Shown here one piece after another: positions 1 to 11,447 of a stretch of 64,000 bases of DNA. Source of the stretch: Cladophialophora immunda. Its lineage: Eukaryota > Ascomycota > Eurotiomycetes > Chaetothyriales > Herpotrichiellaceae. The notes beneath the pieces are model-generated. The model ran no database searches and was not told the origin of the DNA. It worked only from the letters and a program-made list of their open reading frames with translations. A program made the position numbers and the translations under genes. Numbering within the stretch: the stretch's first letter is position 1; each line of letters starts with the position of its first letter. Location: the NCBI RefSeq assembly GCF_000835495.1, contig NW_015622547.1:3410001-3474000 (forward strand), written 5' to 3'.

Positions 1-895
1 GGAAGTTCTTCTCTGGGAAGACTCGAAGGTAAAAGCAGATGATGGCCACCTTCGTCAAAGAAATAATGACGATATAGAGCAGTTCGTCGATGAAATATAC
101 CTGTTTCCGTCGTCAGACTGTTCTCCGCGGATTGCTGCTCGACTGTCTGCATACCTTGAGAATGAGGGTAATATCGTCAAATGGTACAGTCCAGATATCT
201 TTGCCATAGCCGTGACTAGCAACTGCAAATCGTCAGCATGAGTTTGATGGGCAATCCGGGTTTTGCAACTTACGGACTACTGACAACGCCGAGAATGCTA
301 CAAGGAGAATCTGTCACTAGAGTTAGCATTTGGTCCTGGAGCCCACAAACGTGTACCTGGTCGTACCATTGCAATAGTGATGGTGATGTCGTCGTAACCA
401 ATCTTTGCCGCAGGAACCGTAATTTTGGCAAAGATGCGTACCAGGAAGATCACGAGGGCCACCGCGCCTCCTCCTGCTCCAAACCCAGAGACAAGATTGC
501 TTCTGTCACGTATGGGAGCACCGCAAGCCGTCATGGACACATTCTTAGTTGCTTTGGAAATGTCAGTGTGCGTGCACTTTGTGGACTCTTTTGGGCCTTT
601 CGAGCTTACTCAATTGTTCTTTGATCGTACAGTTCATGGCAACGCAGATTGTGATGGTTTCTGCCAACTGCTGGTTCGTGCAAATACATGCTTGGTCCGT
701 TGCAGAGCAGTCTGACTGAGCAATGCCTGCTAGGGTACAGTCAAGCTGGATTTGTTAGCAATGAGAAGGCGGGGAGGAAGTTTACACACTTACACCACAT
801 TTTGGGTACAAGGCTGCTGCAGACTCCAGGTCCGCTTCGACAAGAGCAAGCAATGTTGCGGTTATGAGAAACAATAAGGTCGTAAACAGTCTCAT
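1..895 (-). CDS. CFEM-domain PTH11-type receptor (partial, C-terminus off the left edge)
   Basis: The predicted coding exons on the minus strand are 895-794, 745-610, 551-357, 222-155 and 100 to <1. The start is the ATG at 895, which opens a signal peptide (MRLFTTLLFLITATLLA). A CFEM domain follows with eight cysteines at residues 33, 37, 47, 54, 56, 68, 73 and 89, including the SATDQACIC core. Transmembrane segments come next, then the PTH11 signatures GYGKDIWTVPF and LTKVAIICFYLRVF. Family members are plasma-membrane receptors that sense surface or host cues; the ligand here is unknown. Splice sites are GT-AG. The third donor (GTACAC, position 356) was chosen because it keeps frame into the GYGKDIW exon, and it leaves this loop somewhat short, so that junction is the least certain. 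The remaining helices and cytoplasmic tail lie outside the window. Confidence 0.85.
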
Positions 896-2842
896 CGTCG
901 TGAACTTCTCCTCCAAGCACGTCCAACAAAATCCCTTACTTGTGAGAAGATCGATGAGAAGATGGCAGCGGCTGCGACATGATATGGCTCAACGTTAAGG
1001 GCGAAAAATCTGCTAAACCACAAAGGAGTTGCTTCCCTTTCGCCTCGAAGTCTTCAACTATTGCGAACTCTCTGACCAGTCTCCAGCAAGCAGCCTAGTG
1101 CTAGCAGCGTGGTTCTTGGAGCTATCAAGAGCTCGCCAGGGATACATGGGACAATGAAATGGTCGTCGCTGAAGCGGTGGAGAACTGGCCTGACGACGAG
1201 GTGAACTGGCCCACAAACTTGAAAAATTCGAGTATAGAGGAAACGCACAGATACCAAGTGGTGAGAGTATCTGGGGAAGATCAACAGTCGGGACAGAGTA
1301 GTAAAAGATTTGCGTGACCGGGATCGGATGCAAGAGCAATATACTCCGCCCTCGTGGATTCTTCCCCGTTGTTAGACGTTTTCGAGATCTGCAGAATAGA
1401 TGTATCCACCAACGGGGAACTCGCAGCTATGCAATCAAAAGAAAGACTAGAGTGACGTGGACATGGAATTCTATCATATGGGTATACCGGGGGGCTCAAA
1501 AGAAGATGCAGCGTGCTAATGATTTCCTCGACGAGAACGCAGAGATAGACGAGATGAGCACTGGGCTCCCAAAGACACGCTTAATTCTTCGCACCTGGTA
1601 TTCCCTTGCTCAGAAAAATTGGCCCCTCGAGGATCAACCTCGTCGAGAAAATCAATAGAAACCCCCACTTCCAGCCCCTGCCAATCCCGTTAACTTTAGC
1701 TACTCGTGGACTAGGTCTTTTGCCTGCAGCCGCGAGCGACGGGATAATTCCCAGCCTCGCGCGCCGCCTCCTTACCCACTTCCCACATCACGACCAGAGA
1801 CTTGGAACCAGCCAAGCCCAGACAGGATTTGCTTTGCAGGGAGGGTCTAGACAGGTAGATACCGAGTCCCCCATCTGGCCAAGCGTCCTGCTTTCGGTCG
1901 ACTAGCACACTGTCTACCTACAAGTAAGGAGGCGAGAGTCGCAAGCCCACTAGAAAGCACGGCCCACAGTCTCCTGACGAGTCATGGTATTGACTAAGAG
2001 CTATGGGATCAATCGGGGAATTCTGGTCTTCGGAACGAAGAACTCATGAAAAATGGGTGCCTGGGGCCAGGAGTTCTTCCTTCGCCCAGTAATGGCTAAA
2101 GTTGACCACATCCAAGGAATAAAACAAAGAGCTTGTCATATGTTGCCATGGTATGGTAGGCCGCAGATTATGTTGGGGGAATTGGTAAATCAGTGACATT
2201 CCTGTCCAGATATAATGCTCGAGGTGAAAGTCTATCGCCTACAAGTACATCATAATTTGCCGGGGTCAATGTTGATACCTGAGGAACTCCCCAGGAGCTG
2301 CATCCCCGAGAATGACTTTCTGAATGGCCAGCCACCCGAGCCGTTGAAAAGTGTGGAGGTCGATCCATGCATTCGCCATGGGATTTGGGCAGACGTTAGG
2401 CCTGGCTAGTGACGGTGGTGGCACAGTGGCATGCATTTTGGGCCCCCAGTCGCGTACCCTATTCCACAGAAGGAACATGGATAACAAATCCAGTGCTCCA
2501 TGTTCATATGGGCCCTACTCCCGTTGTTTTCTGTCCTGCTAGCCTGGAGTCAGAGCTCCTGGGAGGAAGCTTGTCTCTCTAACCCACTTCCAAATTCGCT
2601 GGCTATACTAATGGTGAAAGCCCGCCTCCGCGAGATGAGGCGACTGTATTGATCTGCATCCTAATTAATTGTGCAGACTTTGGGCTACCTATGGCTGCTA
2701 CCGCTAGTCATCGACGTTCAATGTTCAATGGGTTGACTTTGTGATTCTTTCTCTACCAGCAAACATTTGCCAACTCACTTCAGTCACTCTTTTGGTACGT
2801 CGCTGGCTAGTCCAGTGGCATTGACGTTCGTTCTTTTTGGAG
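896..2842. other. Gene-free stretch upstream of receptor and peroxidase
   Basis: About 1.95 kb between the divergent starts of the CFEM receptor and the peroxidase. Open frames here are short and overlap on both strands. None shows a family motif or a convincing chain of introns. I see no transposase, terminal inverted repeat or tRNA. It is probably promoter and 5' untranslated sequence for both neighbours. Confidence 0.5.
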
Positions 2843-4430
2843 ATGAAGTCCTTCTTGTCAACTTGTGCCGCACTACTGGGTAGTTTTGTATTTTCCTCCG
2901 CGTTCCCTACGGCTTCCAATGTTGCACTTCTCGCCAGAGCAGGAGGTCTTGATGTCTCAGAGGACTGGTCATTCGAGGGGATTGTTCGCCAAGTGCAGCA
3001 TCAGCGAGAGAAGAGACTGCTTGTTAACCCGTTAGACACGCCGATTCAAGGTAAGATGAGTGGCCGGACGCGTGAGAATGCGACTAACGCACCACAAGTC
3101 GATGGCCAGCATCAATGGCAGGCGCCTAGCTCGAGCGCCCAGAGAGGACCATGTCCCGGACTCAATGCGTTAGCCAATCATGGCTACATCGATCGCTCTG
3201 GAGTTGCAAAAGTATGCTAGAGTGCAAAATATGGCTGTCAGATCTAACTGGTGTGTTGTTAGTTTCCCGATGTTATCGGCGTCATAAATGAAGGTAAATA
3301 TTTCGACAAGCTGTCTACACGATGAGGGTATTGACTGTGGAAAAGTGTATGGAATGGACATTGGTCTATCGACAATACTTGCCGTGATGGGTACGACAAA
3401 ACCCCCCACAGACAGAGACGTCGGCTAAGTCTTTGCAGGCACTGTCTGGACTGGCAACCCGATTTCCTTGAGCCCAGGCTTCTCTATTGATACATCGTCT
3501 CCGCAGGCACAGAATCTGCTCGGAAACCTACTGGGGCTCCTAGGTACACCACGGGGTATTGGAAGATCGCACAACTGGATCGAGGCAGATGCTTCACTCA
3601 CCCGAGATGACCTTTATGTCACGGGTGATGCTTCTACGATGGACATGAGTCGGTTTCTTCGGCTTTATAACCGTGCGGGCGACGATACAGATGTCATCTC
3701 GACCGACAATGTGCTGCAGCATGCAATCGATATGCTCGACGAATGCATTGCCACCAACCCATATTGCTACTACGGACCTTATACTGGCGCCATTGCTCGT
3801 AATGCTGGCGCGGCATTTACTCTTCGCTTACTGTCAAACCATTCAACCGAGTATCCAGGAGGGATCATGAGTAAGTGAACAAGGATGCGCTGATGGAGGA
3901 CATTGCTGACCCTCGGGCCAGCCAAAGAGATTTTCAAGTCTTTCTGGGGCGTGGTCGACAACGCCGACGGTTCGCTCCAGTACAAGCGAGGGTGGGAACG
4001 CATCCCCAACAACTGGTTCAAAGCTCCCGTCGACTACGGCCTGGTGCAGCTCAACTTGGACCTCGTGGACTGGTTCATCAAGTATCCTCAGCTGGCTTCG
4101 ATCGGAGGCAACACCGGCACGGTCAATTCGTTCACAGGATTGGACATTAGCAATCTGTCCGGCGGCATCCTGAATGCAGAGACCTTGCTGGAAGGCAACA
4201 ATCTGCTCTGTTTCGCATTCCAGGTGGTGAACACCGTCTCACCAGACTCTTTGTCCCCGCTCTACTCGGCATTGGCAGTGCCCCTGAAACTCCTCACGGA
4301 CGCCCTGGGCTCAGCACTCGATCCTCTGACATGTCCACCACTTGGTGACCTTACATATGAAGGCCAGCCGATCTGGAAGTCTCTGACAAACGCATTTGCC
4401 GGTGCTGAGCGTGCTGGATCGCCGTTGTGA
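2843..4430 (+). CDS. Secreted heme-thiolate peroxidase (chloroperoxidase / unspecific peroxygenase family)
   Basis: Exons 2843-3050, 3099-3211, 3263-3293, 3346-3390, 3439-3870 and 3922-4430 give 445 residues. The first ATG opens a secretion signal (FLSTCAALLGSFVFSSAF). The proximal heme-ligand motif is PCPGLNALANHGY at 87-99, with Cys88 as thiolate ligand. The distal acid-base/Mg site reads E181-A182-D183, where characterised enzymes carry EHD (chloroperoxidase, short peroxygenases) or EGD (long peroxygenases). The 445-residue length places it nearer the long ascomycete forms. Family members use H2O2 for peroxidation, halogenation or oxygen transfer to aromatic and aliphatic C-H bonds, outside the cell. 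The first intron (48 bp) is a multiple of three and free of stops, so a retained form would also be open. A nearby receptor and aromatic-oxidation genes fit an environmental or plant-material niche, but substrate cannot be inferred. Confidence 0.88.
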
Positions 4431-5847
4431 GCCTCTGAGCATGAAAGTGGAGGTAGTTTATCTGGTAGATAATGGTCACCCTTGGGGACTTCAACCAGCC
4501 TTGTCATAATTCGATTTTTTTCTTTCCAACAGTCCATTTAATACCCAATCTCCACTGACATGCCAACTATGCAACCCTGGGCATGGCCGAATCTCGTCCG
4601 ACACATTGATTTTCTCAGGAAATCATCATAGTAGTACGGAAGATCAATCTTTGATCCTTACAACCATTTGCACGTGCTACAAGTCTCCCATGGTACCATA
4701 ACTGCCGATCAAGGGAATGAGAGACCATCTTCACCCGCTCAGATTTCAGGAACGGATCCTCGATCCCAGCCCCGTCAGAGTGCTGTCCGAGCAGCTCAAT
4801 TCCTTTGTGCTCGACGTGGGTGAGGCGTCCTCACGGCTTTCCAGAGCAATATTCATGATGGGGACCGATTCCATAGCTGCGGTCACCGACTTTTCTGATG
4901 CAGGGGCTCCATTTCGGACACGACGAGCAAATGTACCGCTGTCTGAGTCGTGTCCAACTGTCACATTGTGGAGACTTGCTCCGCCAGGCCGGAACCCGCC
5001 GTTGTCCTGAATCATGTCCGCTCTACGTCGATCAGGCCCATGAATTGGGCCACCGTGCTGCGATGCTGTCAAGGGGCCGAAATGCATATCTCCACGGCTG
5101 GCTCGTGCGACTGAGAGATGCCAAGGTTCGCAAGGCCCTCCGAGGAGGTGTGTAAGGTAAAGATCGACGGAATAAAGCGGTCGTATGGAATGACACTAAG
5201 CGTAATGGAGCTGTTTATGTCGTAATTGTACTGGTATCATGTCCTGTGTCAGGCGAAGACATCAGAAGCATGAAGGTTCCGGCTGAGCCTCGCAGGGATG
5301 TCCGTTGAAGAGGCCAATTCTTGGTGAATTTCACTCCATCCGCATCTTTTTCAGATGCACCAACCGGGATACGGAAGACTCTGGTGTTGGCAAATCCCAG
5401 AGGATCCAGGCCAGCCATGGTGCGGAACCGTGAAGACTCCCTGATGGGGTCTAAGCCCATCGCTCCAGATGGGTTCTCCAGTAAGCAAATCTTTGTGCTT
5501 AATCCTCAAAGGGTTGACGCAGATCTCCAAACCGTCCAATTCAATGTCGATGTCGAGGACATGGGTCTAGGGGCCGAACGGCGTACCGGCAGTCAAGGAA
5601 AAGACAAACCTAGGACCCATCAGCCGCCCGGCAAGTGCGCTTTGAGTAGGCTGTCTGCCATCGTCCCAGCCTGCTTATTTCAGCCTCGTCGTTCCGAAAT
5701 TGTAGGAGGATCGGTCTCACACTCTCCGTTCCTTCGTGAACTTTCCCAGTGGCTAAAACTTCCTGACGCTCCTGTCTTCACATTTGGGCACGGAACGAGA
5801 ATTAACGTAGGCTTCCAACAGACGCAGTGAGAGCTGTAGAGCAAGCG
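4431..5847. other. Stretch without a confident gene between peroxidase and regulator
   Basis: Three open frames look mildly protein-like: 4717-5010 (+), 4898-5155 (+) and 5321-5830 (+, 169 codons). None has a recognisable domain, a signal peptide or consistent splice partners. The minus-strand frame at 5215-5460 overlaps the last one. I therefore leave all of them uncalled. The stretch probably contains both 3' ends, and a small lineage-specific gene at 4.7-5.2 kb is possible. Confidence 0.35.
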
Positions 5848-8303
5848 TCACCTGGATACCAGGCTCTGGATACTGATCCGTCGCTCTTGTTGCGGGGCAA
5901 TAGTTGGACGCAGAGGATCCAGATGGCCAAACCAGGTATCCCATCGTTCCCAGTCTATGGCATCGTTGCCGGGAGTACCGAGTGAATAATCCTGAACCAA
6001 AATTGCATCCGTATACAAGCTCATCATGTCCACAGCTCCATCAGCGGAAGACCCGTCATCGAGAGTGTCGCTGAGCCAGAACGCATCGTCTTCACTCCGG
6101 GCGTTTCCTGGAAAGGCGCTTACCTGCTGCTTTGATAGCAGATGCTGCTGCGGTTGGGTCACAAAGGGTGCGTCCGCTGTCCTCAATCCGTTTTGGCTGC
6201 TCAGTTGGTCTCGCGTCTGGCTTGCCAGGGTCTCTTCTGCCCTCCTTACTTTCGCGGCTTCTCGTTGTTTGCGTAGCTTAGTTATGTATTCGGGCGGCTC
6301 ACTCGGAACTCTCTGCTTCTTCTTCAAAACGTCCTCGCGGACAGTGAATGCTTTCAGACAAAGATTCCCAACCGCCGCGACGATCGGCCTGTTGACGCTC
6401 AGCAATACACCAAGATTGTTTTCGAACAACGTGTCAATGAGGCGCCAGGCACTCTGGGCCTCTAGGTGGAGGGGATCTGTTCGGAGTGTGTCCAAGACGT
6501 GGATGACAGCGTGCCATTGAATGAAGTACGGTACATGCCAGGCGAAGCGTCTTAGATGAAGGTCTGTCTGCATCATATTATACTGCTCCAGGAGTCTAGT
6601 GGCAATGCCCCAGACAAATTGCCGTTCTGATGCGGACACATGGTCTTGGTAGGCCCATCTGCGCGGATGATGAGCCATGAACCGGACAAGGTTTGTTGCT
6701 GTCCGACCACCAACCAGCGCCATTAGTTGAAGGGGCTGAGAAGGGTCACAAAATCGCAAGTACTTCGTCTCCAACATGTCTTCAACCCCTTTGATGAAAT
6801 GGTCCTTTCGCTCCAAGTCATCCATGGCAGGGTATTCGTCAGATGTAAAAGCGACCTTGCGGAGTTTGGCTATTTTGGCCGTCTGGCCAGCAGCAAAGGT
6901 AGCCATCGCCGACCGCACCATGCACCATATCATCTGCGTTGGCCTCGTTGACTCAACTGCTGCTTGCGACATTGCGGGATAAAGATCGCTGTCATCAACA
7001 TTCGCAGGCATCTTAGGGGTGGTCTCATTGACCTCGAAGTCTCGAAATTTGGCCTGGCCACTTAGCTCTGCTGCACGAAAGTCGTGCGTCCTAAGCTGCC
7101 ACCAGATCCGTCGACGGATTTCGGTTTCAAATGGTGACAAACCGAGTAATGTGCCATCAAGGCTCATACCCATACCTTCTGCAACGCGCAGCGCAACCCC
7201 TGTGAGGCTCCACACAGCACGCGGTTCGTAGTCGTCTCGGATAGAAAGAATGTGAAGGACCAGCGCCTGCAGCGTCACAATGCTAGTGCTGCTCATGAAC
7301 TTAGCACGAAACAAAGCCCTCTTCGTAGCCGCCACGTAACAGGAAAGCAGTATCGCCCGAGTCTCTCCGAATGTTTCTTTGCATTCAACTTCTGTAAGGG
7401 ACAAGACGGCGATGCTATAAATGGCAAACATGAGTGCTTCGAATCCTTTTGGGATGTGCTCGATATTGTTGGTTGCTTTCTCTATGGCGAACTGCAAACT
7501 TGGTACGTGCACGATTTTCGTGAGAGGGTTGACGTTTTCAATGAAAATTTGCCATAGCCGATCAATGGATTGTGAAGGAGGGTGCAAGGATGCAGTAGCT
7601 GGTGCGTTACAGCCTAGGACATAGGTAAAGTCATCTTTCGGTGACCCGCCATCACTAGAACTGGCCGCTGAATCGTCTTCAAATGCATCCTCTGCGTCGT
7701 GGATCTGGCTCTACCGTTAGTGGTGGCACATGGATAAGGCTAGCAGGTTCGCGTTGGCTACAAGGGACGATCATTCACATACCTCCTGTGCCACCCGAGA
7801 CCACAAGCTGCTTTCGGAGCCTTAGCTTCATCCGTGAATGTAACAAATGTTACTTACTTGTGCACCAGTTTTGTACCTCCTTGCCCTTGTAACAGCTGGG
7901 GCTTGAAGAATGTTCTCTGTGACCCCGAAACAGTTAAGTCGGATGCTGTAAATAGCCCATTGGTTCGAGATACATCCGAGCCACTGCTTGTGGAAGGATG
8001 CCCATATTGCAAAGGGTCAGTGACGTCAATTTGGTTGGCGTCGGTGGTGTCGATGCCTTTCTCCCGGAGCAATGCTTCGTATCGATTCTCTAATTCGTCA
8101 AACTCGTCGATATGAACCCATTTTCGTTTTGTTCTAAGGGGCTTCGTCTTCGGCGGGGGAAATATGCATTGCACATTGTGTCTGGTGCATGTACTGCACG
8201 GAGTCTGTTTGTCACACCTGACTTTCCGGTCTGAACAATGGATGCAGGCCGCCGAGCTCCGCTTTACGGGCGGTGTCCTCGGCGACGGATCTGGGGGATT
8301 CAT
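5848..8303 (-). CDS. Zn(II)2Cys6 transcription factor with fungal-specific domain
   Basis: Minus-strand exons 8303-7877, 7820-7783 and 7710-5848 give 775 residues. The zinc cluster is C20-x2-C23-x6-C30-x5-C36-x2-C39-x6-C46, followed by a basic linker and a short coiled-coil-like stretch. The large last exon carries the fungal-specific transcription factor (middle homology) region. The start at 8303 is the first ATG in frame before the cluster. The 38-bp middle exon was placed because it alone links the frames and yields the residues SSLWSRVAQE; its upstream donor (GTACAA) is weak, whereas the nearby GTAAGT donor leads to stops. The gene is divergent from the FAD hydroxylase at 8817, start to start about 513 bp, so it is a good candidate for that gene's local regulator. 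Confidence 0.85.
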
Positions 8304-8816
8304 TGTCACTGGATATAGATACCACTGAAAGGAAGTAGCCGTGAATGTGTGCTCTAGCAAGAGGAATCGCCATTAGCTAGACGACTAGCAACACCCACTT
8401 CTCTCTCCACGATTCTGATGAACCACTGCACGGGGAAGAAAAGTCGTGGCCGATTCAGGGCTCGCAAGCGATGAATCATGATAGAGCGAATTAGGAAGGT
8501 CGGGAGCCGAGATCTCTTCCGATTGGTGGCACAGGTAGAAATATGGAGCTCGGGGAAACCATTCTCCAGTTTCCCCGAATGCAACACGCTCGGACTTCTT
8601 GTGGCCCGAAACGTCGTCAAATCTCCCCGAGGCTGGACTCCTTTTTCTCTTGCTGTGGCTGTACAGCTTCCACTCCAACGGGGCCGAAGGTAAAGCGCAC
8701 GTGTTATTGTCAAGGCAGCTATAAAACGCACTGGTGATCTCCAGAAATGTATTCAATATTTCGCACAGACTCAGTTCCTCGGAAAAGTCGGCCCTGCATC
8801 ACGGGCGCCTTCAAGC
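8304..8816. promoter_or_regulatory. Shared intergenic promoter between regulator and hydroxylase
   Basis: The 513-bp gap lies between the divergent starts of the Zn2Cys6 factor and the FAD hydroxylase. Several CGG/CCG triplets are scattered through it, the half-sites that binuclear zinc clusters usually bind, but I find no single clear inverted pair. A TATA-like box facing the hydroxylase lies at 8720-8726. Co-regulation is inferred from arrangement only. Confidence 0.4.
8720..8726 (+). promoter_or_regulatory. TATA-like box of the FAD hydroxylase
   Basis: TATAAAA, 91-97 bp upstream of the ATG at 8817, a spacing seen for fungal TATA boxes. Confidence 0.45.
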
Positions 8817-10370
8817 ATGAGCAAGCTTTACGACGTTATCATCGCTGGTGCAGGGCCCATTGGGCTCTTTCTAGCCTGCGAGCTAGGACTGGCGCGTATG
8901 TCTGTGTTGGTCCTCGAGCGGGATGTCAAGGCTGAATCGGCGTGGAAAGGCGAGCCTCTGGGGTTTCGTGGCATGAATACGCCCTCTCTTGAAAGCTTCT
9001 ATCGACGAGGCCTCCTACACAAACTCTTTAGCTCAGCTGAGCGACCTTCGTTTTACCAGAAAACCCCGGGCTTCCAATTTGGCGGCCACTTCGCCGGTAT
9101 CCCGCTTAACGCCAACAAGTTGGAGATGGATCGCTGGAAATATCGTATTCCTGGCCCGGCCTTGGTACCCGGTCCCACGACTATCGAGCAGGTCGAGGCC
9201 GTACTTACGGAACGTGCTGAGCAACTGGGCGTCACCATACTAAGAGGCAATGGCTTCACAAAGATTGTGTCTGACGACGACGATACTCTCACAGTGGAAG
9301 CTGGAGAAACCCAGATTTTTCGGGGGAAGTGGCTCGTGGGATGCGACGGCGGTCGAAGCGTGGTTCGTAAATCGGCAGGATTTGACTTCGTTGGAACGGA
9401 GCCCAAATTCACGGGCTATGTGGTCCAGTGCGAGTGGGATCACCCTGAGAAACTGAAGCAGGGTTTTCATATTACAAACGCCGGCTTATACATCATAAGG
9501 CATCCGGAAACTCTCTATCTGACCGATTTTGACGGCGGTGCCTTTGATCGCACGACAGAAGTGGGCCAGGAGCACATTCAAAGCGTCTTCCGCCGCATAT
9601 CTGGAATCACAGATGTTAACATCACGAAGATACACCTCGCCTCAACTTTTACCGACCGGTGCAAACAAGCCACAAGTTATCGCAAGGGCCGTGTCCTGCT
9701 TGCTGGTGATGCCGCCCATATTCACGGGCCTCTTGGGGGCCAGGGCATGAACCTCGGGTTGGGTGACGCTATGAACTTGGGCTGGAAGCTTGCCGCGACC
9801 ATAAGAAGAGAATCCGGAGCCGATGGCGCTCCAGCAGACCTGGCACTTCTCGACTCATACGAGAGCGAGCGTCACCCTGTTGGGGTGCGTGTGCTTCAAT
9901 GGACGCGCGCACAAGTCGTCGTGCTGCAACCAGACCCCTACGGCGAAGCTGTCCAGGCCCTCATTCGTGACCTTATTGACACTACTGACGGAACCAATTT
10001 CTTCATCGGGCGCTTCTCGGGCATGTCTCAACGGTATATACTTGGCGACGGCGAGGCGCACGCTCACCCACTCGTTGGCTGCAGCGCTCCAGATTTCGAG
10101 CTGCATGACGGCTCGAGGCTAGGATCCAAGTTGGAAGGAGGCCGGGGACTTCTCATCGATTTTGAAGACGACGCGATCCTCAAGCAGTTGACTGTCGACG
10201 GAAAGTACGAAGCAAGGGTGGAATATATTGGCCTCGGCGCACAAGATACGCGTGGACTTCGTGCTTTGTTGGTCCGACCTGATGGGATTGTTGCTTGGGT
10301 GGTTGATGGTAATGCAAAACCAGACATGGACGCGGCCAAGGCGGCACTGGAGCGGTGGTTTGGGTTCTAA
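8817..10370 (+). CDS. FAD-dependent aromatic hydroxylase (PF01494 type, MhpA/PgaE-like)
   Basis: A single exon encodes 517 residues. The N-terminal Rossmann motif GAGPIG is at 11-16. The second FAD motif, GDAAHIHGPLGGQGMN, begins near residue 296. A conserved CDGGRS segment lies near 175. The C-terminal 130 residues, ending in LLVRPDGIVAWVVDG, match the thioredoxin-like tail found in aromatic-polyketide hydroxylases (PgaE, RdmE) and in MhpA. The enzyme would use NAD(P)H and O2 to hydroxylate a phenolic ring. There is no signal peptide or transmembrane helix, so it is probably cytosolic. Its divergent Zn2Cys6 neighbour is the likely regulator. The substrate could be a simple phenol or a polyketide; sequence does not separate these. 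Confidence 0.88.
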   Translation: MSKLYDVIIAGAGPIGLFLACELGLARMSVLVLERDVKAESAWKGEPLGFRGMNTPSLESFYRRGLLHKLFSSAERPSFYQKTPGFQFGGHFAGIPLNANKLEMDRWKYRIPGPALVPGPTTIEQVEAVLTERAEQLGVTILRGNGFTKIVSDDDDTLTVEAGETQIFRGKWLVGCDGGRSVVRKSAGFDFVGTEPKFTGYVVQCEWDHPEKLKQGFHITNAGLYIIRHPETLYLTDFDGGAFDRTTEVGQEHIQSVFRRISGITDVNITKIHLASTFTDRCKQATSYRKGRVLLAGDAAHIHGPLGGQGMNLGLGDAMNLGWKLAATIRRESGADGAPADLALLDSYESERHPVGVRVLQWTRAQVVVLQPDPYGEAVQALIRDLIDTTDGTNFFIGRFSGMSQRYILGDGEAHAHPLVGCSAPDFELHDGSRLGSKLEGGRGLLIDFEDDAILKQLTVDGKYEARVEYIGLGAQDTRGLRALLVRPDGIVAWVVDGNAKPDMDAAKAALERWFGF

Positions 10371-11447
10371 GTTTCCAACCAAAGACTGCCATATGTACAT
10401 CATCGACGCAACACAGCTCAGCCTCTGTTTTCTTGACACATCAATCAATACTAGACTACTCTGTTCCTGGATCAACACCATCGGTCTATCCCCAGCCTCC
10501 ATCCCAGACATGAACACGAATTTGACCGGAATACAGACGCAAGTATACCAATGACAGATCAAAAGATTACCAAAGAGCATGGTCAATCTAAGAGCGGGGG
10601 GTGTCACGCCGACATGAATTTCTCAATCAGGTTTCCACTCGACCATCTCTCTCCTTTGGGATTGCTACCTATCGAAACTAGGCAGATGGAATGGAACTTA
10701 GGCATCGAAGAACCAACTGCATACCTAAGGACATTGAATACCTCTGCTGGTCAGTCTTCATGCGACATTCTTCTAGTGCAAGAAGTGGAGGGGTAGCTAT
10801 CTAACCCTGCTTTTACTTTTCAACAAGCCTTCTTGTCGGTCGATGGCTTTTGACCTCTGCTGAGAAGGGGCTGTCCTCCAACGGCCTGACCCGAGATTAC
10901 TAGTCATTGCCTGGGCATGGCTCACAAATCAAACGGAGCAGCGACTGCAAATTCAAGACTCTTATGTATTGGTAGGTTTCATTAGAGAGTTAACTACAAG
11001 ATCCACTGGTCCAACGTTTGGGTTGAACCTTACGGCCCAGCCGGTTTCTGTCGAGCTACGTATACGTGTTACGGAGCACTGAAAGCTGGTAGGATCATGC
11101 AAAACATTGTGGGAAGCAAGTCACTTCTTTCCCGTCGATGCTGAGGTCCTCAAGTGACTGTCACGGGAGTGCCTGGGCGTCCACCCTCTTCACATACATC
11201 AACCCGGGATGTCACTAGCACTTTGGCACGGCTCTTCACTCGCTGCTTCACGGTTGGAGTGACTCTCGGCCTTGTTGACTGCGCTAGTGACATCGTCTAT
11301 GTTGAATCTGTTCTCCCTCCTTGCTCACATCAAGTCACCTTGGACAAGCTCGGTGTGCTGCCAACCACGCTCGTTTGTCACTATTCATATTTCGAAGCTC
11401 CAAACCCTCCTTTTACCGCCAGCTTCGGTAGTGGCCTCACGGTTGAA
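10371..11447. other. Gene-free stretch downstream of hydroxylase
   Basis: About 1.1 kb. An open frame continues in phase upstream of the next gene from 11154, but begins without an ATG and shows no motif. I treat it as 5' untranslated sequence. Nothing else is recognisable. Confidence 0.45.

Noticed and set aside
4717..5155. Two overlapping plus-strand frames that might splice into a small protein
   Set aside because: No clear donor/acceptor pair joins them in frame and no domain is visible.
11154..11447. In-frame extension upstream of the zinc-knuckle protein
   Set aside because: No ATG opens it and its residues show no domain; the ATG at 11448 is preferred.
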